Below, piece by piece: positions 1 to 9,145 of a stretch of 64,000 nucleotides of DNA. The first letter of the stretch is position 1, and every line of letters starts with the position of its first letter. The translations under genes and the position numbers were made by a program. This DNA comes from Helicobacter vulpis. GTDB lineage: Bacteria > Campylobacterota > Campylobacteria > Campylobacterales > Helicobacteraceae. Below the pieces are notes generated by a model. The model did not search any database and had not been told where the DNA came from. It worked only from the letters and a program-made list of their open reading frames with translations. The DNA lies in NCBI RefSeq assembly GCF_003660395.1, contig NZ_QXQT01000006.1, forward strand, positions 23,828 to 87,827. The letters are read 5' to 3'.

Positions 1-1
1 A

Positions 2-184
2 GTGGTGGTCAATATTGACAAAAAAGAACGTTATTTGGCCACAGTGGGTTATCAAGGCTATCGCAAGACAATTAAGATTAAAGAAGTGATCTACACAGAA
101 AAAGACCGCGTCAAAGAAGTACTAGAGGTGCTAGAAAACCAACGCAAGATCAAAATTGGCAATATTAGGAAGGAAGAAGAATGA
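2..184 (+). CDS. fliM: Flagellar motor switch protein FliM, C-terminal end (cut by window edge)
   Basis: Only the last 60 or so residues are inside the window; the start lies upstream. The fragment, with a YQGYRKTIKIKEVIYTE-type stretch and an acidic tail, matches the C-terminal SpoA-type end of FliM, which binds FliN/FliY in the cytoplasmic C-ring and controls the direction of rotation. Its TGA stop overlaps the ATG of the next gene (ATGA at 181-184), the usual sign of translational coupling between fliM and fliY. Identity rests on the short fragment plus the neighbour. Confidence 0.85.
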   Translation: MVVNIDKKERYLATVGYQGYRKTIKIKEVIYTEKDRVKEVLEVLENQRKIKIGNIRKEEE

Positions 185-1065
185 TCGAGGATTTTCTAAA
201 ACTCTTTGTCCAAGAATGTACTTCTACTTTAGGCGGGTTGTTGGGCAAAACTCCCTCTGTAGAATTGAAGAACGAAATCTCTGTAGGGGATTTTATCTTC
301 ATAGAGCACGCTTCTGTGGTTACGCAGGTTAAGCCCGAAACCAATGTTACCATCACTTTGGCCATTCCCGTGCCCATGGCCACCGCGCTGGCCGATCTGA
401 TGATAGGAGGCGAAGGGACGAGCAAGGAGAGTTTAGAGACAGATGATTTAGACGCGATCAAAGAGATCGGTTCTAATATTTTTGGCGCGCTCACCACGGC
501 CTTGCAAGCTCAAGAAGTGATCCCTAAACTCTCTTTTGAGGTGAGCGAAGCCGTGGACGCTCAGGACGCTTCTTTGCTCGACCCCTATAGCGATGGCTTT
601 GAATTTAGCTTTGAGCTCAATACGATCAAGTCTAGCTTTTTTATTTTCTGTGGGGGGATTTTCATCGATCTCTTCAAAAAGAAAGTTGTCCCACAGAACA
701 CCTCTAAGATCAGACACACCCCTTCCATGCCCAATCTCCCCGTTGTACCCAAGAGCGAACGCGCAGAGGGGGATAATAACCACCTAGAGCAAATAGAAGT
801 GCGCAATATCAACATGCTCTTGGACATCAAGCTCAATGTCAAGGTGCGCATCGGGCAAAAGAAAATGATCTTAAAAGATGTCGTGTCTATGGATATTGGG
901 AGCGTGATCGAACTCAACCAGATGGTTAATGACCCTTTAGAGATTTTAGTAGACGATAAAGTCATCGCTAAGGGGGAGGTGGTGATCATAGATGGCAATT
1001 TTGGAATTCAGATCACTGACATTGGCAGCAAGAAAGAACGCTTGGAACAACTTAAAGAGAGCTAG
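181..1065 (+). CDS. fliY: Flagellar motor switch protein FliY (FliN family)
   Basis: 294 residues, close to the H. pylori FliY length. The last 85 or so residues (from the LLDIKLNVKVRIGQKK stretch at about 210) form the SpoA/FliN domain, with the typical SVIELNQMVNDPLEI segment. The first 180 residues resemble the CheC-like half of FliY, including a GSNIFGALTTAL motif. It should sit in the flagellar C-ring beside FliM, and as a CheC relative it may also have CheY-P phosphatase activity (known for the family, not shown here). Start ATG overlaps the fliM stop; the gaaggaagaaga stretch just before it can act as ribosome site. Confidence 0.93.
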   Translation: MIEDFLKLFVQECTSTLGGLLGKTPSVELKNEISVGDFIFIEHASVVTQVKPETNVTITLAIPVPMATALADLMIGGEGTSKESLETDDLDAIKEIGSNIFGALTTALQAQEVIPKLSFEVSEAVDAQDASLLDPYSDGFEFSFELNTIKSSFFIFCGGIFIDLFKKKVVPQNTSKIRHTPSMPNLPVVPKSERAEGDNNHLEQIEVRNINMLLDIKLNVKVRIGQKKMILKDVVSMDIGSVIELNQMVNDPLEILVDDKVIAKGEVVIIDGNFGIQITDIGSKKERLEQLKES

Positions 1066-1073
1066 AGTCTTCC

Positions 1074-1103
1074 CTAAAAGCTATCCTTAAGATTTTAGTT
1101 TTT
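1074..1103 (+). terminator. Possible weak terminator after fliY
   Basis: CTAAAA at 1074-1079 can pair with TTTTAG at 1093-1098, followed by a run of T to 1103. The stem is short and AT-rich and the loop long, so this is only a candidate. It lies between fliY and the outer membrane protein gene. Confidence 0.3.
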
Positions 1104-1184
1104 ATCATGGATAATCCAAACTTTATGCCCGCTGGTAGTGTGTTTTGAGACCCATGTATTACTCCCAGTTAACAAGAGGTGTCT

Positions 1185-2585
1185 ATGAAGCAGCCCATTT
1201 TTAAAACATTGTCTTGGATTGGAATGGGTGTGGGCTCTTTGTGTGCGGAAAGCAATGGGTTTTATAGCGATGTGGGGTTTGAATTCTCGCGCATGCAAAC
1301 TATTGAACACTCCAATGTGCCTAGTACTTTAGGCTCTTTGCGCTCCAGTACCCAAAGCTCTACACTTTATAAACTCTTTAGACCCAGTGCTAGCAAGACC
1401 GACATCGCTGCGGCCGCGCGCAAAATTGCGGTGATAGAGGGGATTGTTAAGGACAGTTCATGCGCGACAAAGGGCTGTCTTGTCAGCCAAGCCCAAATGC
1501 AAAATGTGATCAACGCCCTTTCTTACGCCGATTCCATCAGTACAGCCATTTCCACAATTCTAAAAGTCTTGCCACCGGGTACGACTTATGATGGGGTGGT
1601 GATCACAGAGAATAACATCGCTTCGGTGCTCTTTGACTACATGTCTAAGAATAGCGCGCACCATACAGGTCAAAATGGCACTTTGGGGATGGGCATGACT
1701 CCCTTTAACACCTTGATCCACTCTCCCACGCCCCTAACCTTTAGAGACATCCGCGTTCTGCATGCGAGCATGTACTGGCTTTTTTCGCCCATGTATCCGG
1801 GGGGTAGCAGTCTCTTGAACACCTTTTCCCAACAAGTCCAGCAAAAAGATGTCTTTGCCAATGGCGCGGCGTTCCAGACCTTTTTACAAGGGGCTTCTAA
1901 TATCGCACAGGCCCAACAAGAGCTCAACAATGTATTAAAAAGCGACATGACGACCATGAGCACCTCAGAGCCCCAACAATTACGAGACTTGTTGAGCTAT
2001 TACGGGCAGCTTGAGGTGAGTCCGGCCATCCCCACTTTGGGGATTTTAGAGCAGTTCATCAACATGGGTAGCCAAGATAGCAACATGTATGGGGTGGATA
2101 TTCAATTTGGATTCAAGCATTTTTTTGGCGCAAAACGGCGTTTTGGCTTGCGCTACTACGAATATTTTAGCTACCAACATGGCAGTAGTCGCTTGAATGG
2201 CGCGCTCAATAATTTTATCTATGGCGCGGGGGTGGATGCGCTGTGGAACTTCTATGAAAGCCAGAGTGGCAATTTCACATCTGGCATTTTTGCCGGCCTG
2301 ATTTTTACAGGGAGCTCATGGCTGGTACAGGGATCCAGTGGGTGGGAGATTTTAGCAGAGAATATTAGGGCTTCTGGAGGGAGCGCGCGCCTCACCAACA
2401 CCTTTTTCCAATTGCCCATCAATGTCGGTCTGCGCACCAATATTGGTACAGAAGGCTTTGAGATCGGGATGCGTTTCCCCGTGATCGATAATACCTATTT
2501 TAAGGGCACGATCAGCGGGTTTTCTGAAACCCTAGTGTATAAAACCCAAATGAGCATCTTTTTTAACTGGGTGCATAATTTCTAG
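1185..2585 (+). CDS. Helicobacter outer membrane protein (Hop/Hor-like)
   Basis: 466 residues. A signal peptide is visible (MKQPIFKTLSWIGMGVGS then LCA before ES). The C-terminal third has the alternating strands of the Helicobacter OMP family, with the RFGLRYYEYFSYQHG segment and a terminal Phe (WVHNF), the usual outer membrane insertion signal. The middle is Ser/Ala-rich with a CATKGC pair that could form a disulfide loop, as in Hop passenger domains. I chose ATG 1185 because AAGAGG at 1174-1179 is five bases upstream; an in-frame GTG at 1179 overlaps that site. It probably acts as a porin or adhesin; no specific Hop member could be assigned. It ends tail to tail with the NYN gene, overlapping it by 4 bases. 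Confidence 0.8.
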   Translation: MKQPIFKTLSWIGMGVGSLCAESNGFYSDVGFEFSRMQTIEHSNVPSTLGSLRSSTQSSTLYKLFRPSASKTDIAAAARKIAVIEGIVKDSSCATKGCLVSQAQMQNVINALSYADSISTAISTILKVLPPGTTYDGVVITENNIASVLFDYMSKNSAHHTGQNGTLGMGMTPFNTLIHSPTPLTFRDIRVLHASMYWLFSPMYPGGSSLLNTFSQQVQQKDVFANGAAFQTFLQGASNIAQAQQELNNVLKSDMTTMSTSEPQQLRDLLSYYGQLEVSPAIPTLGILEQFINMGSQDSNMYGVDIQFGFKHFFGAKRRFGLRYYEYFSYQHGSSRLNGALNNFIYGAGVDALWNFYESQSGNFTSGIFAGLIFTGSSWLVQGSSGWEILAENIRASGGSARLTNTFFQLPINVGLRTNIGTEGFEIGMRFPVIDNTYFKGTISGFSETLVYKTQMSIFFNWVHNF

Positions 2586-3407
2586 GAGTGTTTGAACACA
2601 TCCCCTAAAGGGGCGTTGAAAGGGGAAGTAAGGCGGTTCGGCTTTTCCGTGGGCAGTTTGGAGAGCCCTTTGGGGATTTTGCTCAAAATTTCCTTGATAT
2701 TTCTCTGGCGCACTCCCACGTTGCCCGTAACTTCCTTGAGCGCATTGGGTACAAAGTAGTTGCTCTCAGCAATATGGGCGACAAATACCTTACGCCCCTC
2801 TTCTTTAGCGTACTCTAAAGGGGGCACCATGTCTGTATCCTTGCTAAAAAGCAAAATGCGATCGGCTAATTCTTTGCAACTCACACGCACCACATCGGCA
2901 GTCAAATAGGTGTCTGCTTGCTTTTGCTTCAAGCGGGGTTTGATCTTGGGTACCTTCACATTCTTACCAAGTTCCTTCACATACTCTTCGCTGTTGCGCT
3001 CTTCAAACTCTACTTTGAGCTTCACTTGGCGCACTTCAAAAAAGCCAGATAGACGCATCTCTTGATTAAAAATCTTGGTAATATCAGACTTACGTCTAGC
3101 TTGCTTGTATTCTTCAGGATTTTCCTGTTTATAACTTTCTAGCTTGTAACCATCTTGACTGTGATCTAGAATCTGCCCCTCCCATTCCTTTAGAGGAGTG
3201 GAGACGTATAAAAAAAATTTTATCCTCCATTAACTGCTCGTCATCTTCCACGAATGCTGCAAAAAACGCGCGCAAATGCACTTGATCATTAAAGCGAAAA
3301 AACTGTTCGCCAAATTCTGCATGGTGGCGCTGGATACTTTCTAACTCAATACGCAAATTCTCCCAATCTACGAAAATGGCCAGTGTCTTTTTTTCCTTGT
3401 TTTCCAT
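2582..3407 (-). pseudogene. NYN-domain (LabA/PIN-like) protein, split by a frameshift in an A8/T8 tract
   Basis: Two reading frames together make one protein of about 274 residues. The first (from ATG 3407, site AAGGAG upstream) starts with TLAIFVDWENLRIEL, the N-terminal strand and Asp of NYN RNase-like domains. The second contains ADVVRVSCKELADRILLFSK then DTDMVPPLEYAKE, the later acidic motif of the same fold. The frames are joined if one base is removed from the eight-T tract (minus strand; A8 at 3210-3217 on plus): reading then runs DKIFLYVSTPLKEWEGQ through to MRLSGFFEV with no stop. As written, the product would be about 92 residues and probably inactive. It lies 11 bases after dnaJ and is likely cotranscribed. 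It could be phase variation, a real mutation, or a sequencing error. Confidence 0.75.
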
Positions 3408-3418
3408 AAAACTCCTTA

Positions 3419-4537
3419 CTATTTTTTAACCAAATCCTGCCACCATTGTTTGACCTTGTCATAGCACACCCCAAAGACACTTTTATAAGGTTCACTTTGA
3501 TAGCCAAAACTCTCGTGTAATTTGAGTAATAACTCTCTTTGCCTCTCATCTAGGCGTTCTGGGTAAACGATCTTGATCACGGCGATCAAATCCCCATGCC
3601 TAGGGCCATTGACATCTTTTACGCCCTGATTTTTAAACACAAACTGGGCGCGGTTGGGGGTGTTGGGGGGGATTTTGAGCTCCAACTCCTGTTTGAGAGC
3701 GGGCACCATGATCGTGCTCCCCAGTGGGATAGACGTAAAAAAAACGGGTACTTCAATAAAGACATGCAAGCCTTCACGTACAAAATGCTCATCTGCCCCT
3801 ACTAATGCCTCTAGATATAAATCGCCACGCACGCCCTTTTGGTACTCATTCCCCCGCCCTCCCACGCGGATTCTCTGCCCCCCATCAATGCCCTCAGGCA
3901 CTTCTAAGCTAAATTCTTCGCTGGCCATCACAAAACCCTCCCCCTTACAGGGCGCACATGGCTGCATGGCGACCTGCCCTCTACCCTGACACCTAGAACA
4001 AGTACTTGCCAAAGTCATAAAACCCTGTTGCACATAAGTTTGCCCCTTGCCCTTGCACAGCCCACAAGTGCTGAGTTTGCCCTCTTTGGCTCCACTGCCC
4101 GAACAATCCTTGCACAAAATCTTATAATCGTGCTTAATGCTCTTCTTACACCCAAAGACGGCTTCTTTAAAACTCAACTCCAAAGAAATCAACGCGTCCT
4201 TAGGAATTTTAGAACGCGTCTCTGACTTGCTAAAGCCAAAGGCACTTCCAAAGATGGAATCCTCGCCAAAGAAGCTTGAAAAAATGTCGTTGAGATCGCT
4301 AAAGCCTCCACCTGCGCGCCCCTGCAACCCCTCTTTGCCATAGCGATCATAAATTTGACGCTTTTGATCGTCTCCTAGTACCCCATAGGCTTCGTTGATT
4401 TCCTTGAACTTTTCCTCAGCTTCCTTATCGCCTAGATTGCGGTCTGGATGGTATTTTAGAGCGAGCTTTTTATAGGCTTTTTTCAGAGTTTCTTTATCCG
4501 CTCCTTTATCCACGCCCAAGACTTCGTAGTAATCCAC
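3419..4537 (-). CDS. dnaJ: Chaperone protein DnaJ
   Basis: 372 residues, normal for a type I DnaJ. J domain at residues 1-70 with the HPD motif (YHPDRN), then a Gly/Phe-rich segment ([18 protein letters not shown]). Four CxxCxGxG zinc-binding repeats follow in the middle ([32 protein letters not shown]), then the C-terminal substrate-binding domains. It stimulates DnaK ATPase and hands over unfolded proteins. The start is GTG (4537) with GAAAGG five bases upstream. It stands alone, without dnaK or grpE, followed at once by the NYN-domain gene. Confidence 0.97.
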   Translation of the reverse strand: MDYYEVLGVDKGADKETLKKAYKKLALKYHPDRNLGDKEAEEKFKEINEAYGVLGDDQKRQIYDRYGKEGLQGRAGGGFSDLNDIFSSFFGEDSIFGSAFGFSKSETRSKIPKDALISLELSFKEAVFGCKKSIKHDYKILCKDCSGSGAKEGKLSTCGLCKGKGQTYVQQGFMTLASTCSRCQGRGQVAMQPCAPCKGEGFVMASEEFSLEVPEGIDGGQRIRVGGRGNEYQKGVRGDLYLEALVGADEHFVREGLHVFIEVPVFFTSIPLGSTIMVPALKQELELKIPPNTPNRAQFVFKNQGVKDVNGPRHGDLIAVIKIVYPERLDERQRELLLKLHESFGYQSEPYKSVFGVCYDKVKQWWQDLVKK

Positions 4538-4620
4538 AACAACCTTTCGCTATTTTCTAAAGTCCCCATTCTAGCCTAAAACCCTTAAGCCTCTTGTTAA
4601 AGCCCTCCATTTTGCAAGTC

Positions 4621-6273
4621 TTAGGCACTGGGTACAATCTGGGGAAAAACATAGGCGATCACACTGATAGCAATGCCCATGAGAATGACAAATATCACCG
4701 AGTATTTGACAGTAAATTTAAAGAGATCGGACTCCTTGCCGGCTAAACCTACGGCCGCACAGGCAATAGCAATACTTTGGGGGCTGATCATCTTGCCCAA
4801 AGTCCCCCCTACAGTATTAGCCGTAAGCGTGAGAATTTCGGGGATTTTAAGGTGATGGGCAGTGAGTTGTTGTAAAGACCCAAAGAGCAGGTTAGAGCTC
4901 GTATCGCTCCCCGTTAGGAACACGCCCACCCAACCGATGATGGGCGAAAAGAAAGTAAAGGCCTTGCCCGTATGGGTGAGTGCTAGAGCCATGGTGGCTG
5001 AAATTCCGCTGTAATTAGACACAAAGGCAAAGCTCAACACCAATCCAATAGTCAAAATAGGGTAGCGCATTTCCTTAAGCGTTTCTATAAAGACTCCTGT
5101 TGCCTGACTTGGTCTAACTCTTAGTACGAACATGCTCACAATGGCTGCCACAAAGATAGCCGTACCTACGGTATTGATGAGGGGTAATTTAAAAATCACG
5201 GCGAAATCCGCGCCTTTACCCTCCATCACAAAAGGTGCACTTTTAAAAATTTTATGACTAATGCTCTCAAATTCAAAGTAAAAGCTAGAAAAAGCAAGAG
5301 GTCCGCCCTTAGCAAAAAGGTCTTTAAACCAGTGTTGAGTCCAAATGAGAATAGCTAAAATGAGGATCAAAAAAGGAGCCCACGCCACGAGAATTTTACA
5401 GATATGGTGCTGTTGGGTGCTGGATTGTACCGGCTTGCCATCGCTTCTAAAAATATGCTTAGGTTGCCAAAATTTCAAAAATACCCCGGTCAACACTAGA
5501 GAAACCACTGCGGATAAAATATCTGGCAATTCGGGCCCTAGGTGGTTGGAGCTAAAAAATTGTGTGATTGCAAAACTCCCTGCAGCCACTAGAATTGCCG
5601 GAAAGGTCTCCTTAACCCCACGTACCCCATCCATTAAAAACACGATGAAAAAGGGCATGCCTAAACTCACTAGCCATAAAACCTTGCCCGTCATAGCCGA
5701 GATCGCCGTGGCTGGTACCCCCACCGCTCCAGCCATCGCCGTGATAGGAATGCCCACCGCGCCAAAGGCTACCGGCGCGGTGTTAGCGATCAAACACAAC
5801 CCGGCCGCATAAAGAGGGTTGAGACCAAGACCCACCAAAATCGCCGCAGTAATGGCCACGGGCCCGCCAAAGCCAATCGCCCCCTCTAAAAACGCCCCGA
5901 AACAAAATCCGATCAAAATCACCAAAATGCGGTGATCGGGAGTGATGGATTGCACACTCTCCTTGAGAATTTCAAAATAACCGGATTTGACGCTGAGTTT
6001 ATAAAGAAAAATGGCCGCGATGATAATCCACGCGATAGGCCAAAGCCCATAGAAAAACCCATAAATAAAACTAGCCCCCACCATGTTGATGGGCATTTTG
6101 TAGATGCTCAAGGCAATGAGCACAGAGAGGGCCACGCTCAAAAACGCGGCCACATGCCCCTTGAGCTTGAAGACAATCAACGAGACAAAAAAGAGCACAA
6201 TGGGCAAGACTGCCACCAACGCGCTCAACCACACATTGCCCCCTAAGGGGGCATAGATCTGGTGCCACTCCAT
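4621..6273 (-). CDS. lctP: L-lactate permease (LctP/LldP family)
   Basis: 550 residues with about 12-14 hydrophobic segments over the whole length. Typical family stretches are FGAFLEGAIGFGGPVAIT near residue 130 and GVFLTGSDTSSNLLFGSLQ in the C-terminal half. It imports lactate with protons across the inner membrane. Start ATG 6273 has AGGAG seven bases upstream. In H. pylori lctP genes precede the lut lactate utilisation genes; here it is a single gene, but a D-lactate dehydrogenase-type protein is encoded further on (44940-47738). The next gene upstream, a fliW-proC-atpB run, reads toward it. Confidence 0.95.
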   Translation of the reverse strand: MEWHQIYAPLGGNVWLSALVAVLPIVLFFVSLIVFKLKGHVAAFLSVALSVLIALSIYKMPINMVGASFIYGFFYGLWPIAWIIIAAIFLYKLSVKSGYFEILKESVQSITPDHRILVILIGFCFGAFLEGAIGFGGPVAITAAILVGLGLNPLYAAGLCLIANTAPVAFGAVGIPITAMAGAVGVPATAISAMTGKVLWLVSLGMPFFIVFLMDGVRGVKETFPAILVAAGSFAITQFFSSNHLGPELPDILSAVVSLVLTGVFLKFWQPKHIFRSDGKPVQSSTQQHHICKILVAWAPFLILILAILIWTQHWFKDLFAKGGPLAFSSFYFEFESISHKIFKSAPFVMEGKGADFAVIFKLPLINTVGTAIFVAAIVSMFVLRVRPSQATGVFIETLKEMRYPILTIGLVLSFAFVSNYSGISATMALALTHTGKAFTFFSPIIGWVGVFLTGSDTSSNLLFGSLQQLTAHHLKIPEILTLTANTVGGTLGKMISPQSIAIACAAVGLAGKESDLFKFTVKYSVIFVILMGIAISVIAYVFPQIVPSA

Positions 6274-6341
6274 TTACAAACTCCTCACAATTTCTAATTA
6301 GTATAACATGTTGCGCAAAAGCGCAGAATTTCAAAGCGGTG

Positions 6342-6914
6342 CTAGAGCAAAGATTGCAAGAAATAGCGCATACTGGCAAACCCTCTCAAACCCTTTTGAG
6401 CGATCAAAGACACCTGATGGGGTGTTACAACCCCTCCTAGCGCGAATGTGCGCTTTTTGGTTTTGGGGCCTAGTTGATCTAGATAGTCTAAACTTAAGGG
6501 AGGGGGTTTGTTGGGCGTGGGAAAAATAGGGCTTAGAGTGGTGTAGCACACCCCTTGTTTGAGGGCTTCTTGCACCTCTAAGAGGCTGTGCGCGCTGTAG
6601 AAGCTGTACAAAGGGGAGGGGATATTCTTCAGCTCAGAGAGCGCGCTTGCCTTGGCATGCACACCTAAAAAGCCAAACTCTAGGGCTTTGTCTATACTGG
6701 TTTGCAAGCAAGCCAGATTCACATAACTCAACACCCCAAACTCTTGGCACACTCTAACAAAAGACGACAAAAGTGCATCGCTGGCTTGATTGGTGCGCAA
6801 ACACGCATGGGTGGGGCGGTGGGTACGCAAGACTTGAGATAGGGCTATCTGAAAATCGAACGGAGCGAGTGCGCTAAAGTAAGGGGGAGTGATGAAATAA
6901 GATTCTAAATTCAA
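6342..6914 (-). CDS. Thiamine phosphate synthase-like / TenI-like protein
   Basis: 190 residues with the TIM-barrel pattern of the ThiE/TenI family. GVCYTTLSPIFPTPNKP (about 125-141) matches the GPIFPT-K loop, and FALGGVVTPHQ matches the late GGI phosphate-binding strand. The N-terminal half is degenerate: the HLR/GxxLIINDR segment of true ThiE is replaced, so thiamine phosphate synthase activity is uncertain. The likely start is a TTG (6914) overlapping the stop of the small gene upstream (TTGA), last in the fliW-proC-atpB run. Either TenI-like regulatory/aminohydrolase-type roles or a divergent ThiE are possible. Confidence 0.65.
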   Translation of the reverse strand: MNLESYFITPPYFSALAPFDFQIALSQVLRTHRPTHACLRTNQASDALLSSFVRVCQEFGVLSYVNLACLQTSIDKALEFGFLGVHAKASALSELKNIPSPLYSFYSAHSLLEVQEALKQGVCYTTLSPIFPTPNKPPPLSLDYLDQLGPKTKKRTFALGGVVTPHQVSLIAQKGLRGFASMRYFLQSLL

Positions 6915-7132
6915 ATGCGCTCGCGCGCGCTGTCTTTGAGTAAGGCGGCGATGGATTTAGAAAGCAGGGCAAAAAAACTAAAGAGGCCAAAGACAAAGAG
7001 CGCAAAAAAGATCGCCACCCTCAAGCCAAAATCGCTAAAAATGAACAGACATAACACGCCACAGATCAAAGCAATCCCCACAAACAGACCGGCAAAGAAA
7101 TCCAAAAAAGAGATCAAGGTTGCTTTTTTCAT
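6911..7132 (-). CDS. Small membrane protein between atpB and the ThiE-like gene
   Basis: 73 residues; two hydrophobic segments (FLDFFAGLFVGIALICGVLC and an FGLRVAIFFALFVFGLFSF stretch) separated by a short loop, with a basic/acidic C-terminal tail (LLKDSARERI). It starts 4 bases after the atpB stop and overlaps the next gene by 4 bases, so it is translated as part of the same message. I do not recognise a family; nothing links it to ATP synthase except position. Confidence 0.7.
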   Translation of the reverse strand: MKKATLISFLDFFAGLFVGIALICGVLCLFIFSDFGLRVAIFFALFVFGLFSFFALLSKSIAALLKDSARERI

Positions 7133-7135
7133 GCG

Positions 7136-7816
7136 CTAGTGATCTTCATCTACAAGTACCGCCCCGGCCAGATAGACATAGGTCAAGATCATGAACACGA
7201 AAGCTTGCAAGATTCCCATAAAGAAGAGCACCATGAAAGGGGCAATGGGGATCACCCAGGGCACAAGCAAGAGCATGATGAGCAAGAACATGTCATCGCC
7301 CTTGATATTGCCAAAGAGACGGAAGGAAAGCGAGATAATTCTAGAGAGGTGCGAGACAATCTCTACAGGGAACATGATAGGAATGAGCCATTTCACCGGC
7401 CCTAGAAAATGGCTAAAATACTTGATCAGTCCTTGGGTGCGAATCCCCTCAAAATGGTAGTAAAAAAAGACAATCAAGGCGAGCACAAGGGTAAAGCTCC
7501 AATTAGCGGTTGGGGCTTCAAACCCAGGAATAATGCCTATCATATTGCAATAAAAGATAAAGAGCGCGATAGTGCCCGCCAGGGGGAAATATTTGCGGGC
7601 TAAATCCTCTCCAATCACATCCTTAGCCACATGCAAAATTCCCTCAATAGTGGCTTCGTAGACATTTTGCAAGCCAAAGGGTACCATCTGTAACCTGCTG
7701 GTGGCAATCTTGCCAATAACCAATGTAGCCAGCGCGCACACGACTGTGTAAAATCCAATGATGAAATTATGATCCGTGCTCAACAACCCGGCGAAAGTAA
7801 ATAATCTGTGTTCCAT
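7136..7816 (-). CDS. atpB: ATP synthase F0 subunit a
   Basis: 226 residues from ATG 7816, equal to the length I know for H. pylori AtpB; the longer open frame upstream has no family match and overlaps proC. Five to six membrane helices. The key Arg of helix 4 lies in the [17 protein letters not shown] segment, and the last helix carries the [17 protein letters not shown] stretch. Subunit a forms the half-channels for protons against the c-ring. The other F0F1 genes are not here, as is usual in Helicobacter where atpB is separated. Site GAGAGGA just precedes the start. Confidence 0.96.
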   Translation of the reverse strand: MEHRLFTFAGLLSTDHNFIIGFYTVVCALATLVIGKIATSRLQMVPFGLQNVYEATIEGILHVAKDVIGEDLARKYFPLAGTIALFIFYCNMIGIIPGFEAPTANWSFTLVLALIVFFYYHFEGIRTQGLIKYFSHFLGPVKWLIPIMFPVEIVSHLSRIISLSFRLFGNIKGDDMFLLIMLLLVPWVIPIAPFMVLFFMGILQAFVFMILTYVYLAGAVLVDEDH

Positions 7817-7835
7817 AGTCCTCTCTCTTTGAAAT

Positions 7836-8618
7836 TTATGGGGTACGCCCTTTTTTAACCACAGCATGGCATGCTCGCATGATAATCCCCTTGAAAGCCT
7901 TCTCCTCAAGCACGCTTAAACCAGCGATAGTCGCGCCCCCGGGGGTGCAGATGGAGTCAATGATCTCTTGAGGGGCTTTTTCTTGCAAGAGTTGGGTAAA
8001 ACCTTTGAAGCTCTGTGCGACCAACATTACGGCTTGATCATGACTCAAGCCCTCACGTACCCCTGCGTTCACTAAACCCTGGGCCATCATGCCCAAAAAA
8101 GCCAACGCGCTCCCATTGGTGGCCAATGACGCGTCAATGAGTTGCTCGCTAGATACCTCCACCACTGCCCCTAAACACTCTAAAAGCGCGCGCGCGCGCG
8201 CTTTGATCGGAACGGCACAGGGGGCATACAGAGTTGTGGAAGAAAGAGCGTAGCTTGAAGCAATATTGGGCATGCAACGCGCGTAGGCATCGCTTTTAAG
8301 GCATTTAGCCAGCTTACCCACACTCACCCCAGCCAACACACTGAGCACCAAAGAAGCCACCCCTTTGTATTCAAAACTCTCCAAGGCATAGGGCTTTATG
8401 GCCAAAAGTACCGTGGCGTGATCGATGTCTAAAATGGGAGTGGGGGGTAAAATTTCCACTGCAAGGGGTAAACGCTCCAAAAAGGAGCGGATTTTCTCCG
8501 GATTGCGCCCGGTGATCTGGAGAGCGTAGGATTCTAGTTTAGGCGCGTGGATGGCAAAACCTCGCAACATGGCTTCTGCCATGCGCCCATAACCCACCAC
8601 GAGCAGGCGCGTTTTCAT
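7836..8618 (-). CDS. proC: Pyrroline-5-carboxylate reductase
   Basis: 260 residues. It converts 1-pyrroline-5-carboxylate to proline with NAD(P)H. The N-terminal Rossmann motif is [14 protein letters not shown]. The C-terminal signature is [15 protein letters not shown], followed by the last helix. ATG 8618 is chosen over the ATG two codons earlier: it overlaps the fliW stop as ATGA and sits six bases after AGAGGA. A (GC)8 dinucleotide run lies in the coding sequence at 8186-8201 and encodes an Ala-Arg repeat; a change in its length would shift the frame. Confidence 0.95.
   Translation of the reverse strand: MKTRLLVVGYGRMAEAMLRGFAIHAPKLESYALQITGRNPEKIRSFLERLPLAVEILPPTPILDIDHATVLLAIKPYALESFEYKGVASLVLSVLAGVSVGKLAKCLKSDAYARCMPNIASSYALSSTTLYAPCAVPIKARARALLECLGAVVEVSSEQLIDASLATNGSALAFLGMMAQGLVNAGVREGLSHDQAVMLVAQSFKGFTQLLQEKAPQEIIDSICTPGGATIAGLSVLEEKAFKGIIMRACHAVVKKGRTP
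8186..8201. repeat. (GC)8 dinucleotide run inside proC
   Basis: Sixteen bases of perfect GC alternation within the proC reading frame, read there as alternating Ala and Arg codons. Dinucleotide runs can slip; here the frame is intact. GCGCGC is common throughout this window, so the run may just reflect that bias. Confidence 0.8.
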
Positions 8619-9034
8619 GGGCATTCCTCTGGCTCAACCTGTTCTTGCGGAGCGCGGTAGAAATTAGCGATCTTTTCAGAAATGCGGTAATGAGGGTATT
8701 TAGTGCTATCTAGTACCACTTGTGCCATGAGCTGGTGATCAAAGTTAAAAACTAAGGGAGCAAGAAAATTGATCGTAGATTCCTGCAGGGGGGTTTGAAT
8801 GACCATAATATTAGCGATGAGAATATTTTGCGCGCTGTCTAAATTTAGCAAGACCTGTAAGCCCATGGGAATATCAAATTCGTAAGCGCGCAAGGCAAAG
8901 GGGTTGACTAAAGTGAATGTGGGCGCGATGTCATCGGCGTTGCGCAGGCGCATGAAAATTTCATCAATTTTTTCTAGATCCATCTTAGAGACTTGCTCAA
9001 ACCCTAAAATGGGGGATTTGACACTAAATAACAT
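8615..9034 (-). CDS. fliW: Flagellar assembly factor FliW
   Basis: 139 residues from ATG 9034. The start [13 protein letters not shown] matches the family N-terminus, and [13 protein letters not shown] plus the [21 protein letters not shown] segment are typical FliW. The open frame continues 97 codons upstream but has no family match there and runs into the bamD promoter region. FliW binds flagellin and CsrA and so links filament assembly to translation of flaA. A second FliW is known in H. pylori; this one sits beside bamD/lon, like the H. pylori copy next to comL. First gene of the run leading to proC and atpB. Confidence 0.93.
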   Translation of the reverse strand: MLFSVKSPILGFEQVSKMDLEKIDEIFMRLRNADDIAPTFTLVNPFALRAYEFDIPMGLQVLLNLDSAQNILIANIMVIQTPLQESTINFLAPLVFNFDHQLMAQVVLDSTKYPHYRISEKIANFYRAPQEQVEPEECP

Positions 9035-9065
9035 TCCCGCCCTTAGCACATGGAGTAAAGCCCCG

Positions 9066-9071
9066 ATTTTA
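9066..9071 (-). promoter_or_regulatory. Probable -10 element for fliW-proC-atpB
   Basis: TAAAAT on the minus strand, placed to start transcription about 25 bases before the fliW ATG. Helicobacter sigma80 promoters have a strong -10 and a weak -35, so the -10 is the only readable element. Confidence 0.4.
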
Positions 9072-9114
9072 CTACAATCCACTCTAAAAATCAATTCTAA
9101 CGGGGGATTTTTGA

Positions 9115-9120
9115 TATAAT
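9115..9120 (+). promoter_or_regulatory. -10 element for bamD-lon
   Basis: Perfect TATAAT preceded by TTTTTGA. It would start transcription near 9127, and AAAGGA follows before the bamD ATG at 9146. Confidence 0.6.
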
Positions 9121-9145
9121 AAGGCTTTAGAACAAAGGAAATAGC

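Noticed and set aside
5345..5812. Long open frame opposite lctP
   Set aside because: Antisense to a well-supported gene, no ribosome site, no family pattern. The same holds for 41730-42266 and 46965-47321.
7816..7909. Longer N-terminus of AtpB from 7909
   Set aside because: The extra 31 residues overlap proC and have no match; 226 residues from 7816 equals the known family length.
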